64,000 nt of DNA from Lolium rigidum (lineage: Eukaryota > Streptophyta > Magnoliopsida > Poales > Poaceae): the NCBI RefSeq assembly GCF_022539505.1, contig NC_061514.1, positions 33,695,769-33,759,768 of the forward strand, read 5' to 3'. Shown here piece after piece: positions 33,851 to 47,162 of the stretch (the stretch's first letter is position 1; every line of letters starts with the position of its first letter). The position numbers were made by a program, and so were the translations under genes. The notes below the pieces were generated by a model. The model was not told where the DNA came from. It worked only from the letters and a program-made list of their open reading frames with translations, and made no database searches.

Positions 33851-35657
33851 GTTGAGGGCACACTGAGTACTGTAAATCTGTCTAATACTAGCATGAAAGA
33901 AAAACTGCCCGTTAAAGAACATGAATGTACTAAAGTTAGTATAGGTTGGAGCAGTACCAATTAGAGGCCATCTCAAAGCGAAGCAGATCTGGTCCCAAAA
34001 AAATCTGAAATTGGCAGCTTAGAGAGCACGGGAGGTGGCATAGGTGTTCATGTGTTAAGATTGTCAGTATTGAGATATAGGTAGTATCTTTTTTTAGCAG
34101 TATTGTATCATAGTATCACGACATCATGACATTTTATTTTTATTAAAAAATATGTGTGTTTCTCTCTCTCTCTCTATATATCTATTATACCCACCTTTCA
34201 AAAAATCAGCTGAGATACCGATTTATTGTGAATCGGGTGGGAACCAATAAGATTTCCGCGTATCGTTTGATTTATCGCCGGCACCGATATTTTTTCCGAT
34301 TTTTAGTCAGATGGCCGATATTTTCCCCGATTTTCAGCTTGTTAGACGATATTACGGCCATTTTTCACTGAAATTTCGTCCTAGTCTTGTAGAACTATGC
34401 ATTAGCCATTTTTATTGATTCGAATGCAAGGAATCAAGGTAATATTTCTGTTTAATGCTCTAATATTATATTTTGCATGGCATATTATAGAAAATTTAGT
34501 GCAAAAAATTAGGATTTATAAAAAATAAGCCGATAAATGGCCAACCGATAAAATCGATTAATCGGCCGATAAGCAATTAACCTCTAGGTTTTGGGCTTAC
34601 CGATAAGTTACGATTAACGATTTCTAAAACATTGATTATACCTGAAATGAATTTAAATTTAATCTTTAATTTGAAATTTGAGCAAATTTTATGTCTTTCA
34701 TAGACACTCATCATGTAAATAATGTATTTTAATAATATAAATATGGGCTAACTCATCCAATGCATGATACAAACATAACTAATAACGAACCCACATAACA
34801 AAAGAATGCATATGCTTGACTATTGGTATAAACAAATGGCTAGTTTACTATTTTCTTGCATATACAAACTCCTTTTAAAACCATCTCTCCCACACTTATT
34901 GAAGCTGTATTGTTGAAATACTTAGTTAGCCTTGAGAGTTGATACTACAAAATAAATTTTACTCTTTAGCTTGCCATACTGTTATGTTCATATTCTTTAG
35001 CATAGGAGTAGGATCGTATGGTATCATTTTTATATCGGGATACTAAAGATATCATGATACGTATCGAGTTAATCGAGTTACGACTAAAGATATTACAAAA
35101 TTAAGATACCATCTGGTACGTATCAATTGGCCACAATAGTATGGTAAAATCGTAAGATACTTGGACAAGATCTTTCGGGAATGTCTTATTTTAGAGATAA
35201 ATTTCATCTTTTTTAGGCTGGCTGCACACAAAGTTGGTTTTTGCTGAAATAACTTTATGTGCATGTAGGATGCGAAGGATGCACGCAATATTTTGTTTTG
35301 AATTTTTTTAACATTTAGAATATGTTTAAAATGTACTAAAGAGAGAGCCTATGCACGTTAACACCGGATCCAATGATAAGGGGTTAAATTATATACTCCG
35401 TACTAAAAAATCGGCTAGAACTGGCTAAATGTAGTCCAAGGAATACGATTCCGGTTCAGTGTCCACTGCCGCCGCCGCGTCCTACTCCGACTGACGCTCC
35501 TTCCCCATAGCCGCTAGTATCTGGCACCCTCTCCGCCGTCGCCCGTTCGTTTCTTTTTTCGCAAGTTGGTCGCACACTCGTCGCGGCGACAAGGAAACCG
35601 AATCGATTCCGCCCAAAGGCCCAAACCCCCAAAACACTCCCACCGAGATCGGGCGAG
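33851..35657. other. Intergenic DNA with a CGAT-rich repeat region
   Basis: The first 200 bases are probably the AGO 3' untranslated region. A CT/TA microsatellite lies near 34157-34185. Between 34210 and 34640 the motifs CCGATA, ATCGG and CGATTAA recur on both strands, and a related stretch with GATACGTATC repeats lies at 35020-35170. These look like decayed transposon sequence. The last 200 bases, GC-rich, lead into the next gene and probably hold its promoter. No genes were found. Confidence 0.45.
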
Positions 35658-38352
35658 ATGGCGGCTCGCCTGCTGGGCGGCGCGCGCCGCGCGGCGCTGC
35701 TGCCCAACGTCCGGCGGCGGGCGACCAACTCCTGGGCCGCCGTCCGCGACACCTTCTTCTCCACCAAGGTGAGCTCGCTGCCCGACCCAATCAAACCCCG
35801 CCCCCCGATGTCTCTGATTTGGTTGGCCGGCGTATTCGTGTGTTTGATCCCCCGATGCGTGCTTTCCGTGCAGGAAGTGTTCGAGAACCACAGGGTCGTC
35901 TTCACCGTCGGCACATCCATCGCCTCTGTCCTCACGGCGTGGGCCGGTACGCTCCTGCTCCCTATTTCCCCGCAGTTCCTAACTTCGTAGGCTGTATTCG
36001 GGTTCAGAGTCTGACATCGACTCATCCGATTAATTAACTTGTTTTCCTCAACCCCTCCATCCGCTGTAGGGATTGATGTAGTTTTGCAAATGCTACGCTG
36101 CTAAACCTTTAGTATTAGGTGTGTTTACAAATTATGTAAGACTAGAATAAACATCGATTGAAACTTTGGAAACAGAGCTGCACCAGAGCAACTTTGTTTC
36201 AGCGTTGCCTCCTTGGTGGGCAATCCGTGAATGCAAGTTTTGCCAAATTACAATCTGATTGGTGGTTTTGTTCTGATTTGCTGTATTTGGGTGATGCAGT
36301 TGCACAACTGCTATACGGCTAAGCCTATAAGAATTCGTTAGCATATGCAGTAGGACTTTAGGGCACACCTCAATTGGAGTTAGAACTGTTGCAATATGCT
36401 TGTAATTGGGAAATTACTTGTATTCATTTTTGCTGCTGGCTTCTTTGGTGATCCTTGGTTTAGTTGCCATAAAACAGTTCTATTAAGTTTTTTAGAACTA
36501 CTTTCGCTCCTTAATTAAATGCTAAGTACTTCCTACATGTGTGCTCAATTGTTTTTGATGGATCAGATGCGATTAATTCGAGTCAGACAGCTTGCCTTTT
36601 GAACAGACAGCTCCCCTTCTCTATACTCTACACTTAACAAAGAAAGTCCACTATATGTGTTGTTTTTATGTTGTACATCTGCACTGTTTCTCAAGTTACT
36701 TGGAAGATGATCTACAATTTCTAATAGACACTTTCAACTTCTTGTGATAGGTTATTCTTTTCGTCATATGCAGCAATCGAAGATTGACAAGAGACTTCAT
36801 TCAATCGAGCAATCTGTAAGCAATTCCAGAGATAGTTTTGATTAATGTCATTTACTTATTTTGTGAATGCAGTACATTCTTTTCTTTATGTGCAGTGTGT
36901 CACTTGTCATAGAATTGTTAATAGGAATTTAGGCACTCGAAAAAGTTCAAGATTGCTCCAGGGGGTAGGATTTAAATAATGAGCATAAGAAAATTAGAAC
37001 ACATAAGCATAGGTGCTATCTTTTTTTATTTCAGTGGTACATGATTTTATATTTGTTGATGATGTGATAAATATGTTTACTTGTGTTCATCTCCTTTTCT
37101 ATCGAAGGTGATGTTTTTTGGTCTCCGAGGTGAGTTACGGTGGGTTTAGGACAGTGGACTTCTACACTCATTGTCCCAACTTTCATAGAGTTTGAGTCAT
37201 CTGCTTCATTTCCCTTTTCGTTCTCGTTGTAGATTGAGTACTAGTGATAAATTCAGTGGCTTACTTGTTACTTTATTTTCTGAACAGCTGAGGGATACTC
37301 ACAGAAATGATCATGACGAGATTAAAAAGATTGTCACTTCCAATAACATCAGCACTCCAGCTTGTATAGCCACGGCATTGACAACTTCGGTTGTTGGGTA
37401 TGTTCATGCTATTAAGAATGTATAAATTTCCAACTACAGTAATTCACAAGGCATGTTGCCTTACTTTCTTTGTACATACTTAAGTTCCCAATTCCTGAGT
37501 CAAATACATTCTGTATTGTCACATAAATGCAGTCCAGGCTGATCATTGATCAGTACGTTTCAGCTCTCAATCAATGATATGATCGTATGTTCATATACAA
37601 AGTGGCTGTATACTGAGTTAGGACGTGAAGGCATTTGGTTATTTTTTTGGTTGCTTTGAAGATTAGTTTTCATTTTCTGCATAGTTTGTATTAAGTATCA
37701 AGTCTTGTTTTGTAGACCCTGCTTCAACTTAGAACTACTTGGATATACACAAAGGCCTAGCTGGTTTTCGGAGTATTTTGTAGAATACCATGGTCGTATT
37801 ACTGGCACATGCACAACGGACATAGTTTTTCTCTGATCTTCAGTGCATAGACCAAAGGAACTCCAAAACTGAAAATTTATGCTCACTTGTCATGCTTTAC
37901 TTCAAGTTTAGCACGAGTGAGTGCTGCACATTAGTGGTCCTGGTCTCTCCAACGAATCTAGGAACCATCCCAACAAGAACACCCAATATCTGTGTTATCA
38001 TTCCACAAACCTGAATTATAAAACCTACTAATCTTTTGTGATCACCAGGTATGCCCTAGGGTGGCGCGGTGGAGCTTGGTACGCCCGACGGGCCTTCCGG
38101 AGGGAGCAACAGAAGCTGATGGGCCAAATAAAGTCGCACAACAGGTGGCACTGGCGGCCCTTCAGTAAGCTGAAAAGCAGGCTCAGGAGCAGGCACGCCT
38201 CTAAGAGCTCCGACGCACCTCAGCTGCCGGGGAATAGCGCCGAGGCCCCCTCGATTAGCGGGGCCTCTGTGAAGGGCCAGGGCGCCGAGGCCTCTTTGAG
38301 CAGGGCGCCCCCTGCGAGCGTTGGCAGTAGCTCTCAGGCAGCAGCAGGCTGA
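35658..38352 (+). CDS. Small predicted organellar membrane protein of unknown function
   Basis: Five exons join in phase through GT-AG sites: 35658-35768, 35874-35946, 36751-36815, 37288-37397 and 38049-38352, giving 220 residues. The N-terminus (MAARLLGGARRAALLP, rich in Arg, Ala and Leu with no acids) looks like a mitochondrial or plastid targeting sequence. Two hydrophobic stretches follow: one in exon 2 (VVFTVGTSIASVLTAWAG) and one across exons 4-5 (CIATALTTSVVGYALGW), separated by a charged helical part. The C-terminal tail is Ser/Ala-rich and probably disordered. I do not recognise the family. A second, diverged copy of the last exon lies 2.4 kb downstream and could serve as an alternative terminal exon. 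Confidence 0.8.
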
Positions 38353-38690
38353 GCATGACTGCTTCGACAGCACGGAGTTTTAAACAGAACAGTTGATGTG
38401 CCTGCCTGAGAATAGAAATCAAGGAGCTGTAGGGTTCGTCTGACTGATAGTCGCTCCAATCCAGCTGTGGATAATTTTGTAGCATTAGTGAGTTGACCAT
38501 TTTATTTGACTGATAATAGATGGGGACTGTCTACGCTGATGTATTATTTGCAGTACTGGCGATATTTGTGTCGTTGCTGGTTGTTTGGAGAACTCAAGAG
38601 TGCGGTTGCCTGTTTGACGCATGCTACGATTCCTGTGAATTACTGCATGCTGTCACTCTGGAAGCAAGAGACAGGGCTATGGCAAACGGG
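37889..38690 (+). repeat. Upstream copy of a tandem segmental duplication
   Basis: This stretch, covering the end of intron 4, the last exon and the 3' flank of the small membrane-protein gene, is repeated with many differences at about 40339-41060. Intronic landmarks such as CCCAACAAGAACACCCAATA and TCTTTTGTGATCACCAG are shared, so the copy arose from genomic DNA rather than mRNA. Confidence 0.8.
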
Positions 38691-39638
38691 TGCGGTGGGA
38701 TGATGGATAAACCCAGTATCGAATCGTACTATCTCAACACTATGTGGTTTTCTTAAAATAGTTGAGTTGTATGTAAAAACATCCCTAAATTGTAAGGGCA
38801 TCTCCAACGATCCAACGCAAATCAGACACTGAAAATGACCCGGCTGTGTCACGCTGCTGATATAAAAATGGCTATTTTTGTTTGCGCACCTGTTTGCGTC
38901 TGAGGTGCCTAGTGGCCTGACACATTTTTTTTACCTATTATTATTATTATTATTATTATTATTTAAATAGAAATAGAAACATTATAGAAACTACTACATA
39001 GTTGAAACATGGTTAAAATATTGAAAAATGAGCAAACCTAACTAGTGGGCTCTCAAACCACATATGTAGCCCGAGCTGGTGGCCTTTTTAAAAAAAACTC
39101 GAAAATGGCATTTATAAGTTTCAATAAAATCGGAAACAAAATTCTTGGTGCAGACATTGTTGAACTCTACCACTATGAAAAATCTCGATTGAATATTCGT
39201 TGTATTAATAGGCTACACAAAAATGACAAATGTTCAACTTTTCAAGCTATGTACTGTTCATCACACCCAGATCCACACATTTGTCATTTTTGCTGAGACA
39301 AACATATAACGAATTTCTGACTGATTTTTTGCACACTAGTAGAGTTCATTATTATCTAAATCAATAATTTTTTTCCAATTTTTTTGGAAACTTGCAAATA
39401 CCATTTTCGTTTTTTTCTTTCAAAAACGCGCTACATGTTGCCCGGGAGCTATTTGGCCACTCTCGCTCTGCTGGCCTTTGCCTTCTTCGCTGCAAGAAAA
39501 GAACACTCTTAGTCACCAAAACTAGTAAATCTAGCTGTCAGCTGATGTGCCTCTGAGGAAGAACATCTAGAAACAGACACTAGTGATTTTAATTGGCCGG
39601 TGCCATCTTCGCTGCAAAGAAAAAACATTCTGATGGTA
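38691..39638. other. Intergenic DNA with an ATT microsatellite
   Basis: An (ATT)n run lies at about 38936-38964. The 39040-39440 part, with repeated TTCAA/GAAAA runs and near-inverse ends around the GCCCGAGCT and CCCGGGAGCT motifs, resembles a decayed MITE-type element. No gene is visible. Confidence 0.4.
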
Positions 39639-40013
39639 CTAGCTATCGGTGTCCGAGTCGGAATCGCCGGTGTGGTAGTGCCTGCGGCGAGAGGTGTCGT
39701 CGAACACCTTGAAAATCATCTCGCCGTCGCCTTCGTAGAGGAAGGTGAGCTGGCGGTCGGCCTCGAGGTTGAGGTCACGGGCGGTGTGCAGGTATATCTT
39801 GCCCTGTCCGTCGAACAACACCTCGACAGGCCACCGGCAAAAGTTACAGCTGGCCTCCCGTAGGTGCAACTCGGCCGACTCAGTGTCGTCGGCGAACTCG
39901 TGTGGGAGCCGCTTGATGCCGAGGGGGTCCTCATCGATGCGGAGGAGGAACTCGAAGCACCTCGCCTCTTGCGAAGACGACGATGACACATGCGACGGCG
40001 AGCGTGGGTGCAT
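39639..40013 (-). CDS. B3-like small protein (grass-expanded family), possibly damaged
   Basis: The 124-residue frame contains FEFLLRIDEDPLGIKRLPHEF, then LREASCNFCRWPVEVLFDGQG, RQLTFLYEGDGEMIFKVFDD and an acidic tail ending DSDSDTDS. The pattern (strand, loop, LTFLYEGDGEMIFKVFDD) resembles B3-type DNA-binding proteins of a large grass family. A few residues that I would expect between YLHT and ARDLNL are missing, suggesting a small in-frame deletion. Upstream, another frame reads VEDTSAAAMPEHQ, which may be the original N-terminus moved out of frame. It lies between the two copies of the duplicated segment, so it may have arrived with that event. Family assignment is from memory. Confidence 0.5.
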   Translation of the reverse strand: MHPRSPSHVSSSSSQEARCFEFLLRIDEDPLGIKRLPHEFADDTESAELHLREASCNFCRWPVEVLFDGQGKIYLHTARDLNLEADRQLTFLYEGDGEMIFKVFDDTSRRRHYHTGDSDSDTDS

Positions 40014-40338
40014 TGGTGCTCTGGCATGGCGGCCGCGCTAGTGTCCTCGACCACCTTGCCGGCCACTTGCACCCGCCATGGATTCTCTCGTGGGGTCTGT
40101 GAGAGGGGAGGTGCGAGGCGGCGCTACGGTGGAGGTTTTCGGCGGCTAAGGTTGAGGAGGGGATGAGGCAGCAGAGCACGCGTCCCTCTTTTCATACGCC
40201 GGAGGAAGCCGAGGGTGGCAGGCTTGGCAATGCCAATTAATCTCATTGACTGAGGTAGGCGGCAGCCGCTCGGCAGGCGAGACATCGCGATTAACGTGGC
40301 GCAAACTATCGAAACGATGAATTTATACAAACTTCCTG

Positions 40339-41060
40339 TCACTCCTTACTTCTAATTTAGCACGACTGAGTGCTACACATTAGTGGCCCTGGTCTGTGCA
40401 ACTAATCTAGAAGCCATCCCAACAAGAACACCCAATATCTGTGCTATCATCCCGCAAACCTGAATTATAAAACCTGCTAATCTTTTGTGATCACCAGGTA
40501 TGCCCTTGGGTGGCGCGGCGGAGCTTGGTATGCCCGACGGGCCTTCCGTAGGGAGCAGCAGAAGCTGATGGGCCAAATAAAGTCGCACAACAGGTGGCAC
40601 TGGCGGCTCTTCAGTAAGCTGAGAAGCAGGCTCGCAACCGGTAATGGCACCGAGGTCCCATCAAGCAATGGGGCCTTTGTGAAGGGCCAGGGCACCGAGG
40701 CCCCTTTGAGTAGCGCTGCCTCTGCAAATGTTAGCACTAGCTCTCACGCAGCAGCAGGCTGAACATGATACGCAGTTTTGAAGAAAACAGCCGATGTGCT
40801 TGCATGAGAATAGAAATTAAAGGAGGGCGAGGCTCTTGTTTGTCTGAGTAGTAGTCTCTCTAGTCCAGCTGTGGATAATTTTGTAGCGTAGTGAGTAACC
40901 AGTTGTTTGATTGATTATGATGGGGATGCTGTCTACGCCTGGTGATATTTGTGTCGTTTGGAGAACTCTAAGATTGATGTTGCCTGGTTGACGCATGCTA
41001 TGATTCCTCTGGGTTTCGAGTTACATGCTGCAACTCTTATGATGAATGGCAGAGATGTTC
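40339..41060 (+). repeat. Downstream copy of the tandem segmental duplication
   Basis: This is the second copy of the segment at 37889-38690. It includes the intron end, exon and 3' flank. Confidence 0.8.
40498..40762 (+). pseudogene. Duplicated terminal exon of the small membrane-protein gene
   Basis: After an ATCACCAG acceptor the frame reads YALGWRGGAWYARRAFRREQ and continues to a stop, as in the upstream copy. The middle has a deletion and the tail differs (TGNGTEVPSSNGAF). The acceptor and phase match exon 5, so splicing from exon 4 would give a 207-residue isoform. Without upstream exons of its own it is either an alternative last exon or a pseudo-exon. Confidence 0.7.
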
Positions 41061-41736
41061 TACGTAAACTTTTTCCCTTCAGGTTTAAACTGAACCCCTT
41101 GAGGTTTCCAACAGAACGGCCAAGATGTTCTGTGCAATACAACCTTCTAATCCTCACCCCCTCCCCTGCTATTGTTAACATGGCGATAGTTAGAATCTCA
41201 ACTCACATGTGTAAATTTGTATTTAGAAATTCCTCTAAATTCAGATGTACCTAGTCACTAGATAACATCTAGATATATTCAAATTTATACAAAGTTGAAA
41301 CATCTTTCATGGAACGGATGGAGTATCTTTTATCTCAGCTACTCTAAAATGCCAATTTATCACTATCCTCTCTTTAATTCCCTCCCACCAAACAAGCCAG
41401 GAGAGATGCAGTGTGTTTCATTTTTACTACTGCTAACCCTATAATCATTTAGCACATGGGCACCACTGATCCCTATTTTGTAGTATATACGAAATCAATA
41501 ATTTTGTTTGTGAGTTTCAAAAAATTACATAAAAGAAAGATGTGCCCAGTGATATCTACTCCTACCATAGACGTGAAAATTATCAATTGTGTATTTTGAG
41601 CTACACAGAATGACAAAACTGTGGACGTGATCGAGTATCACAGTTTTAAATGTACAAAAACAATCAGATTTTATTGTAACCATATAAAAAAAGAGTTTCT
41701 CGTTGCGATTTTGCATGCTTGTAGTATACTGTATAC
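41061..41736. other. Intergenic DNA with a decayed Stowaway-like end
   Basis: Around 41216-41325 an AT-rich palindromic stretch ends GGAACGGATGGAGTA, the usual end of a Stowaway MITE, but its left end is degraded. The rest is AT-rich without recognisable features. Confidence 0.4.
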
Positions 41737-42939
41737 CACTGGCGGAGCTATGTAGGGGCCGAACCGGGCCACGGCCCGCCCAGTATTTTTGGCAAAAACG
41801 AAATCAGCTAGTACTATGCATCAGATGTACAGCCCAACTGCAACCCACGAGATGACCACCACAAGTTCAGAACGTGCACAATCTCTGCTCGTTGACTCAC
41901 GCAGTTACTCGAGCAACACCAGGAGCGAGTCGTCCAAGACAGGAGCAATGGAGGCGCCTCGGCGAAGCTAGGTTTGAGAAATTAGAAGAGGAGATCGACC
42001 GAGGGAGGAGGGGAGGCGGAGCAGTGCGGCACAGCAGCAGTAGCGTCGGACCGCCGCCCGCAGCCAGGGACGGCCGCACGCAGTGTGTTCCTTCCAGGCG
42101 GTGCTGACCGGAGGGCCAGCAGGCAGCAGCCGACGCTGCGAATCAAGCCAATGATCTTCCCCAATTTCTATGTATTGGTAGTTGATACTTTTTTTCCCAA
42201 ATCCCTGTAACGGCTGTCTGTTCTCTGTAGACTGTACTAGTATTTTAGACTAGATTGTAACGGCAGTTCTCTGAGTTTTATTTTCAGTTTTACAAATTTT
42301 AACAGTCATGGGGAAGGCAATTCAGAGAAGAATTGCAGATGGAGGATGATTATCTTGTCAATAATCTATTAGTCAACAGAGAGGGTGATATTTTAGAGAC
42401 ATACAGATGAAGATGTCATTGCAGATTTTAGTGGCAAGAAAGATCAAAGCTGACTTATAGTATCACGTATGTATGCCTGAACATCTCTAGTATAGCTTCT
42501 TAGGTAGCATCTTTTGGTATAGCTTATTTAGTTTATAGCAATATTATATATATGCACGTATCGGTTGATATGTAACATATGCACTGATATTTAGTAAAGT
42601 CGTATGTTTTAGAATACTAGTACGAATGCCCGTGCGTTGCCACGGGAAACAATGCAAATAAATATAAGTCCATGAAGTTTGTATTTAAATCATTTTTTCA
42701 CACTAAGAATTTGGATTTAAGTTTAACATGGCTCATGAGCATTGCAAACTTAAGTAGTTCTAAATCTTCTCTCTTCTGTAAAAAAGAATCATCTTCTCTC
42801 ACCGAATGTATAGGTTGCTACCCAAGGCAGTTCAAAACAATAGGCAATAACAGTTATAGCAATTTAGAACTGGAGAATTTTCCATGTTTCGGTCTGCCCA
42901 TATGCAAAGATACATACGGAGTACATTGAAACCATTCAT

Positions 42940-45900
42940 CACTTACCTCACGACTGGCAAGCTCACAGAAAATACAATCCCTGAAGAAACAATTAGAATA
43001 TGACACATTATGATCTACATCCTTCGAGAATACAATCATATCTAAAATATATTCAGGAAAGGAACATATATGCCATTAGGTCAATTGGACTACTAATTTG
43101 TAGTACATATTTGTTGCCCCAGGAACGGTATTAGCCTCCATTTCATATCACAAAACTATGAACTTGAAACAGAAGTTAGGGGTATATGTCAAACAGAGTA
43201 CCACCGATGAGAACCCACGAGAGATCTCATTTCCACTTGAGGCCAGCACTGGCAGAATACCCTGATCTTTCCCCTAATCTCAATGAGCTCATTGTAGAAA
43301 CGGCGCCACTCTGCACATTTTTTCCACGTACTTCTCCATGCCGCGGCACCCCTACAGATTTAGTCAGGTGTGTCCTGCATCCCTTAGTCGCAAATGAGAG
43401 CTTCGAAGAAGCCAGTGCAGCTGGCAAAGTCGGCCCCATCTTCCACTTTTGTAAGCTTTTCTGCAGTCACGCTCTCTCTTGGTTTGCGTCTTTCCAACCT
43501 AAAGTGGAAGGAGCGAAGTCTGATACTATGATCGTTATCGGGGCAGTAAGGTTGTTAAAGGAAGCATTTGCACATATGACTATCTTAAATCTGGACCCAA
43601 TCAGTGAGACTGTTAGTCTTACATATGGTTATAATAACAGATTGGCCATCAGCTCTAAGATGTTTTGCAAGAATGATGTCAAGTACAGATCGATGACATA
43701 TTGAAGTTGTAGAAATAATTTGAAGTTCAATAGTCATGTTGGAGTTAAATAAGTTGAAGTTAAATATAGCCCAATTACCAACGTAAGAAAACTCCTCAAA
43801 TGAATTTGAGAACGCTCAAAAGCTTAAGGCTAGGTCATTTATTTGAATGTTTCACATTGCCAAACACTGATTGGAGAAACCAAAACACTGTCAATTCACT
43901 GATTGTTAGATTTTGACACAGTTCGTCCGAAATACCAATGTCCTAGTATCAAATCAGAGGCCCTAAACGATCACAAGGAAAACTCATAGTTAGTCAGCGG
44001 AAATCAGGGAGCTCATACCAAACCGTTAATTAATTGATCTCGTGTGCATTTTTTTCACTTACCACCATCACACACGTTTAGATGATACTATGGAAGCAAC
44101 AGCTTGTTGCTTTCCATGGAGAGCATAGACTATTCTTTTTGAACTGGTGCATAGAATTGGAACTCATTTGGACAGATGGTGTGTGGAGACTAAACTGTTA
44201 TATAGGGAGTGGCACTTACTTGACTGGAAAAAAATTATGTTCAATCCTACCTCTGCTTCCCTTTACTGTACCAATTCTTAAAAACTAATAAGCATACATA
44301 CACCGAATCAGCATATATAGAAGCCTGAATTGCCAAATTAATGCTTTTTAGGAGATATCAATCAAACAGGTGATAAGAATTCCACGTGTCTATGTAGCGA
44401 GTTTAAATATGCACATAATGTATCACATGCTTTTCAAAAAACCAATCTTACACCGTGATGGAAACCAGAGAACATAAGTATAGAACATGAGTTATGAATT
44501 TCACAAGAAGGGGGCATGAATTCTGCCTTAACTCACAATACGTAATATCCACATTTTACCTCTGTTTTGAACTCAAGGAAACCACATGATGATCTTAGAC
44601 AGTGCCCTTTGGAAATATGGGGTCACCGATGGCTCCTCCAACAAACATATCAGACTTATGTAGTGGAATATGGAGCAAAATGATTGGACCGGTTCCCAAA
44701 TTCATGCTGCTTTCTCTCCAACTGCGGGCACCAGAATCTTGTCCTTTTTCACTTCCCAAAAATTAATGTTCTGCACTATTTAACTTCTTCCTTTGAAAAC
44801 GATGGCTTTCCATAACCATAAACATAATATTTACCAAAATATTGAATCTGAAAACCTGAAATAAACAAACTAACTATATATATTTTCTGCTAATCTGCAG
44901 CCCCAAAACATGCAAAACTGAAAAATAACACTTGGATGGTTAAAACTTAATTTTGTTTCCACCGTCAAGAATGAATTATCAGCAAACATATCATATGTAG
45001 AGTCAAAATTATCCCAGAAAGAAATATGTAAAGTCAAATCTAGTAAAATTAATGTGCAACCAAGACATGGTGGAACTTTTCATGTGTAAGCTAAATGGTG
45101 TACATACCCATAAACTGGAGTAGCTTGTGTTGTGTCTGAAAAATGAAACATGAAACCTATTTATAGATAAGTGAATACACTCAAAGACAGAACATTATTC
45201 TACATGTTTAGATAACAAAGTCATTGTTAATTTATTTTCCTTGCTCTTGTGAGAGAAAATATTTTAGTTAAATCTTGACTTGTAAAGCCAACCCAGTTAA
45301 CAAAAGAAGGGGTTATTTATCTATATTTGAACTTGCCAAACAAGAGGCCAGTAGAAGACGGGCCCGAGTCGACCAACGGTTCGATGGCATGGTACTGCTG
45401 ACTGCGGCGACAGTGTCCTGCTGGCTGCAACGACTGAAGGAGAGATAAGGACGATGTGACAGTGGCACTACAAGCCACTAATAGTCGAGGTTAGTTCTGG
45501 TAAGCACTCTGCTAATTTGGCAGCACAACTTATGTTACTAAGACATCTGCATATACCTGAATTGTTCCTATAAATACGAACTCTACTTCAGTTAGTTATA
45601 AGTACAAATGTAAAGTCATGTTAACTATTTGAATAACAAAAAAAAGTCATAAAAGGGAAAACCATATGCTTCATGGTTATATATTCTATCCAATAACGTG
45701 CTTGATGTACATCAATTTCCATGAAAATAAAAAAATAAAAATGAATAGGGAGAATACTATTGGTTCGCACATATATATAATAATACAAACTTACTTGATT
45801 TACCTGTATTTCATAAATGACAATGTTAATAGTATAGATACCTGATCTCAGGCCATAAAGTCTAGACCATGCGCATGATAAGATATGTCATCCTCATAAA

Positions 45901-47040
45901 GTTCCAACACTGTATAGTCCGTGCAGAATGCAAGCCCTGGTAGATCAAGAATAACATGTTGAGATATGTAAACCAAAATAAACGTGATGAATATAAGTGT
46001 GTTAAGTAGAATTGAGTATTTCATTGGAGTCACCGAAAAGCAAAGGTATCCAAATCTGAAGGTTTACTTGTTCCTCATGGCGACGGAAAGAAAAGACAGA
46101 ACTCTCCTCGGTGGTGAAGGTACATATATTATGGCTCTTGTCTACGATCTAAGTTTTGAGAGATACTCCAGTTTAGGTAGAAGCAAATAAAATGGGAAGT
46201 AACAAAGTACCGACGCAATTTATGTTGGACGAAGTTCATTATCTAAAGTAAATACATTGCCATCTAAAAAGAAATATCAATTTCCAGGTAAGGTCAAGAA
46301 TCGAGCTGGTAATGCTGAATCTGCACCAATCAACATTTAAAAAGAATGTAATTAGGCATTGAGTTAGAAACAACGATACAACAAAAAACACATTGTATCA
46401 ATCAATGGTGAAGTTTTCTCCGGAAAACCCGTTTTCGCTCCGCAACAAAGTTTAGCCGCCCTGAACTGGCAGGTTTTTATTATAAATAATATACTGAAAT
46501 TTTGAGATCCCAAGTTGCTTCTTTTTTATCACTTGTTATAACTTGCTTGTGACGACTTTTCTTGGACGTCATGTCTATACAAATATTGCAGAGAAGAAAA
46601 GAAACACATTTTAGCCAATCTTAATTAACAATAGCCCAAAATTACATAAATCCATCCAATTAAAGCCAATTGGAGATCTAGGCCTAATAGCAGGTGGCGC
46701 TTTTCCCCAGTGCTTGTAGAACAACAAACTGTTAATACTGCTAACTGTCAATTTCCAGCACGCTCCGATCCACTAACGAAAATCCCAGTACATGTGAGCT
46801 TCGCTACCGATTCCCCTTTTCTAATCATCACCGACAAGAACAACTCTCACACCAACACTGACAAATCAGGCGTTGTGGGTCTCAGTTGCCAACACGGAGG
46901 TTGGATCTTAGCCTAAGCACTCTGCAAAAATAACTTGCAGCACCGAACTACAACGAAGAAATCCAGAAATAGGGACAGGACCGCACGGCAAAAAGAATGC
47001 TAAAAAATGCAGTGATTTAGTTGAGAGAGGAAACGGCTGG
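42940..47040. other. Interior of the hAT-bounded segment, no supported gene
   Basis: Short frames occur (43186-43704 on the plus strand, 45848-46033 on the minus strand, the latter ending YEDDISYHAHGLDFMA after a possible CCAG acceptor). None shows a domain I can name. Some may be exons of a captured gene read on the minus strand together with the exon at 47074-47162. Confidence 0.3.
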
Positions 47041-47073
47041 AAGGATCAGGAGGTTGAAGAAAAGCGCACAAAC

Positions 47074-47162
47074 CTGTGCGGCACGAGTAGCGTGTCGGCG
47101 ACCTCGGCGGCGGCGGAGAGCAGGTCGTCGTGCGTGGTGAGCAGCAGGTTGCGATAGATCAT
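47074..47162 (-). pseudogene. Possible captured first exon of an unidentified gene
   Basis: The minus strand reads MIYRNLLLTTHDDLLSAAAE followed by VADTLLVPH and a GT donor (CACAG|GTTTGT). The region upstream is GC-rich like a grass 5' leader. The amphipathic, Leu/Ala-rich content looks like real coding sequence. I cannot link it with confidence to a downstream exon or a family, so a captured gene fragment inside the hAT-bounded block is the best reading. Confidence 0.35.

Noticed and set aside
42940..43000. Possible HIT-domain exon on the minus strand (DCIFCELASRE)
   Set aside because: The CxxC-like start is short, and no histidine triad or neighbouring exon was found.
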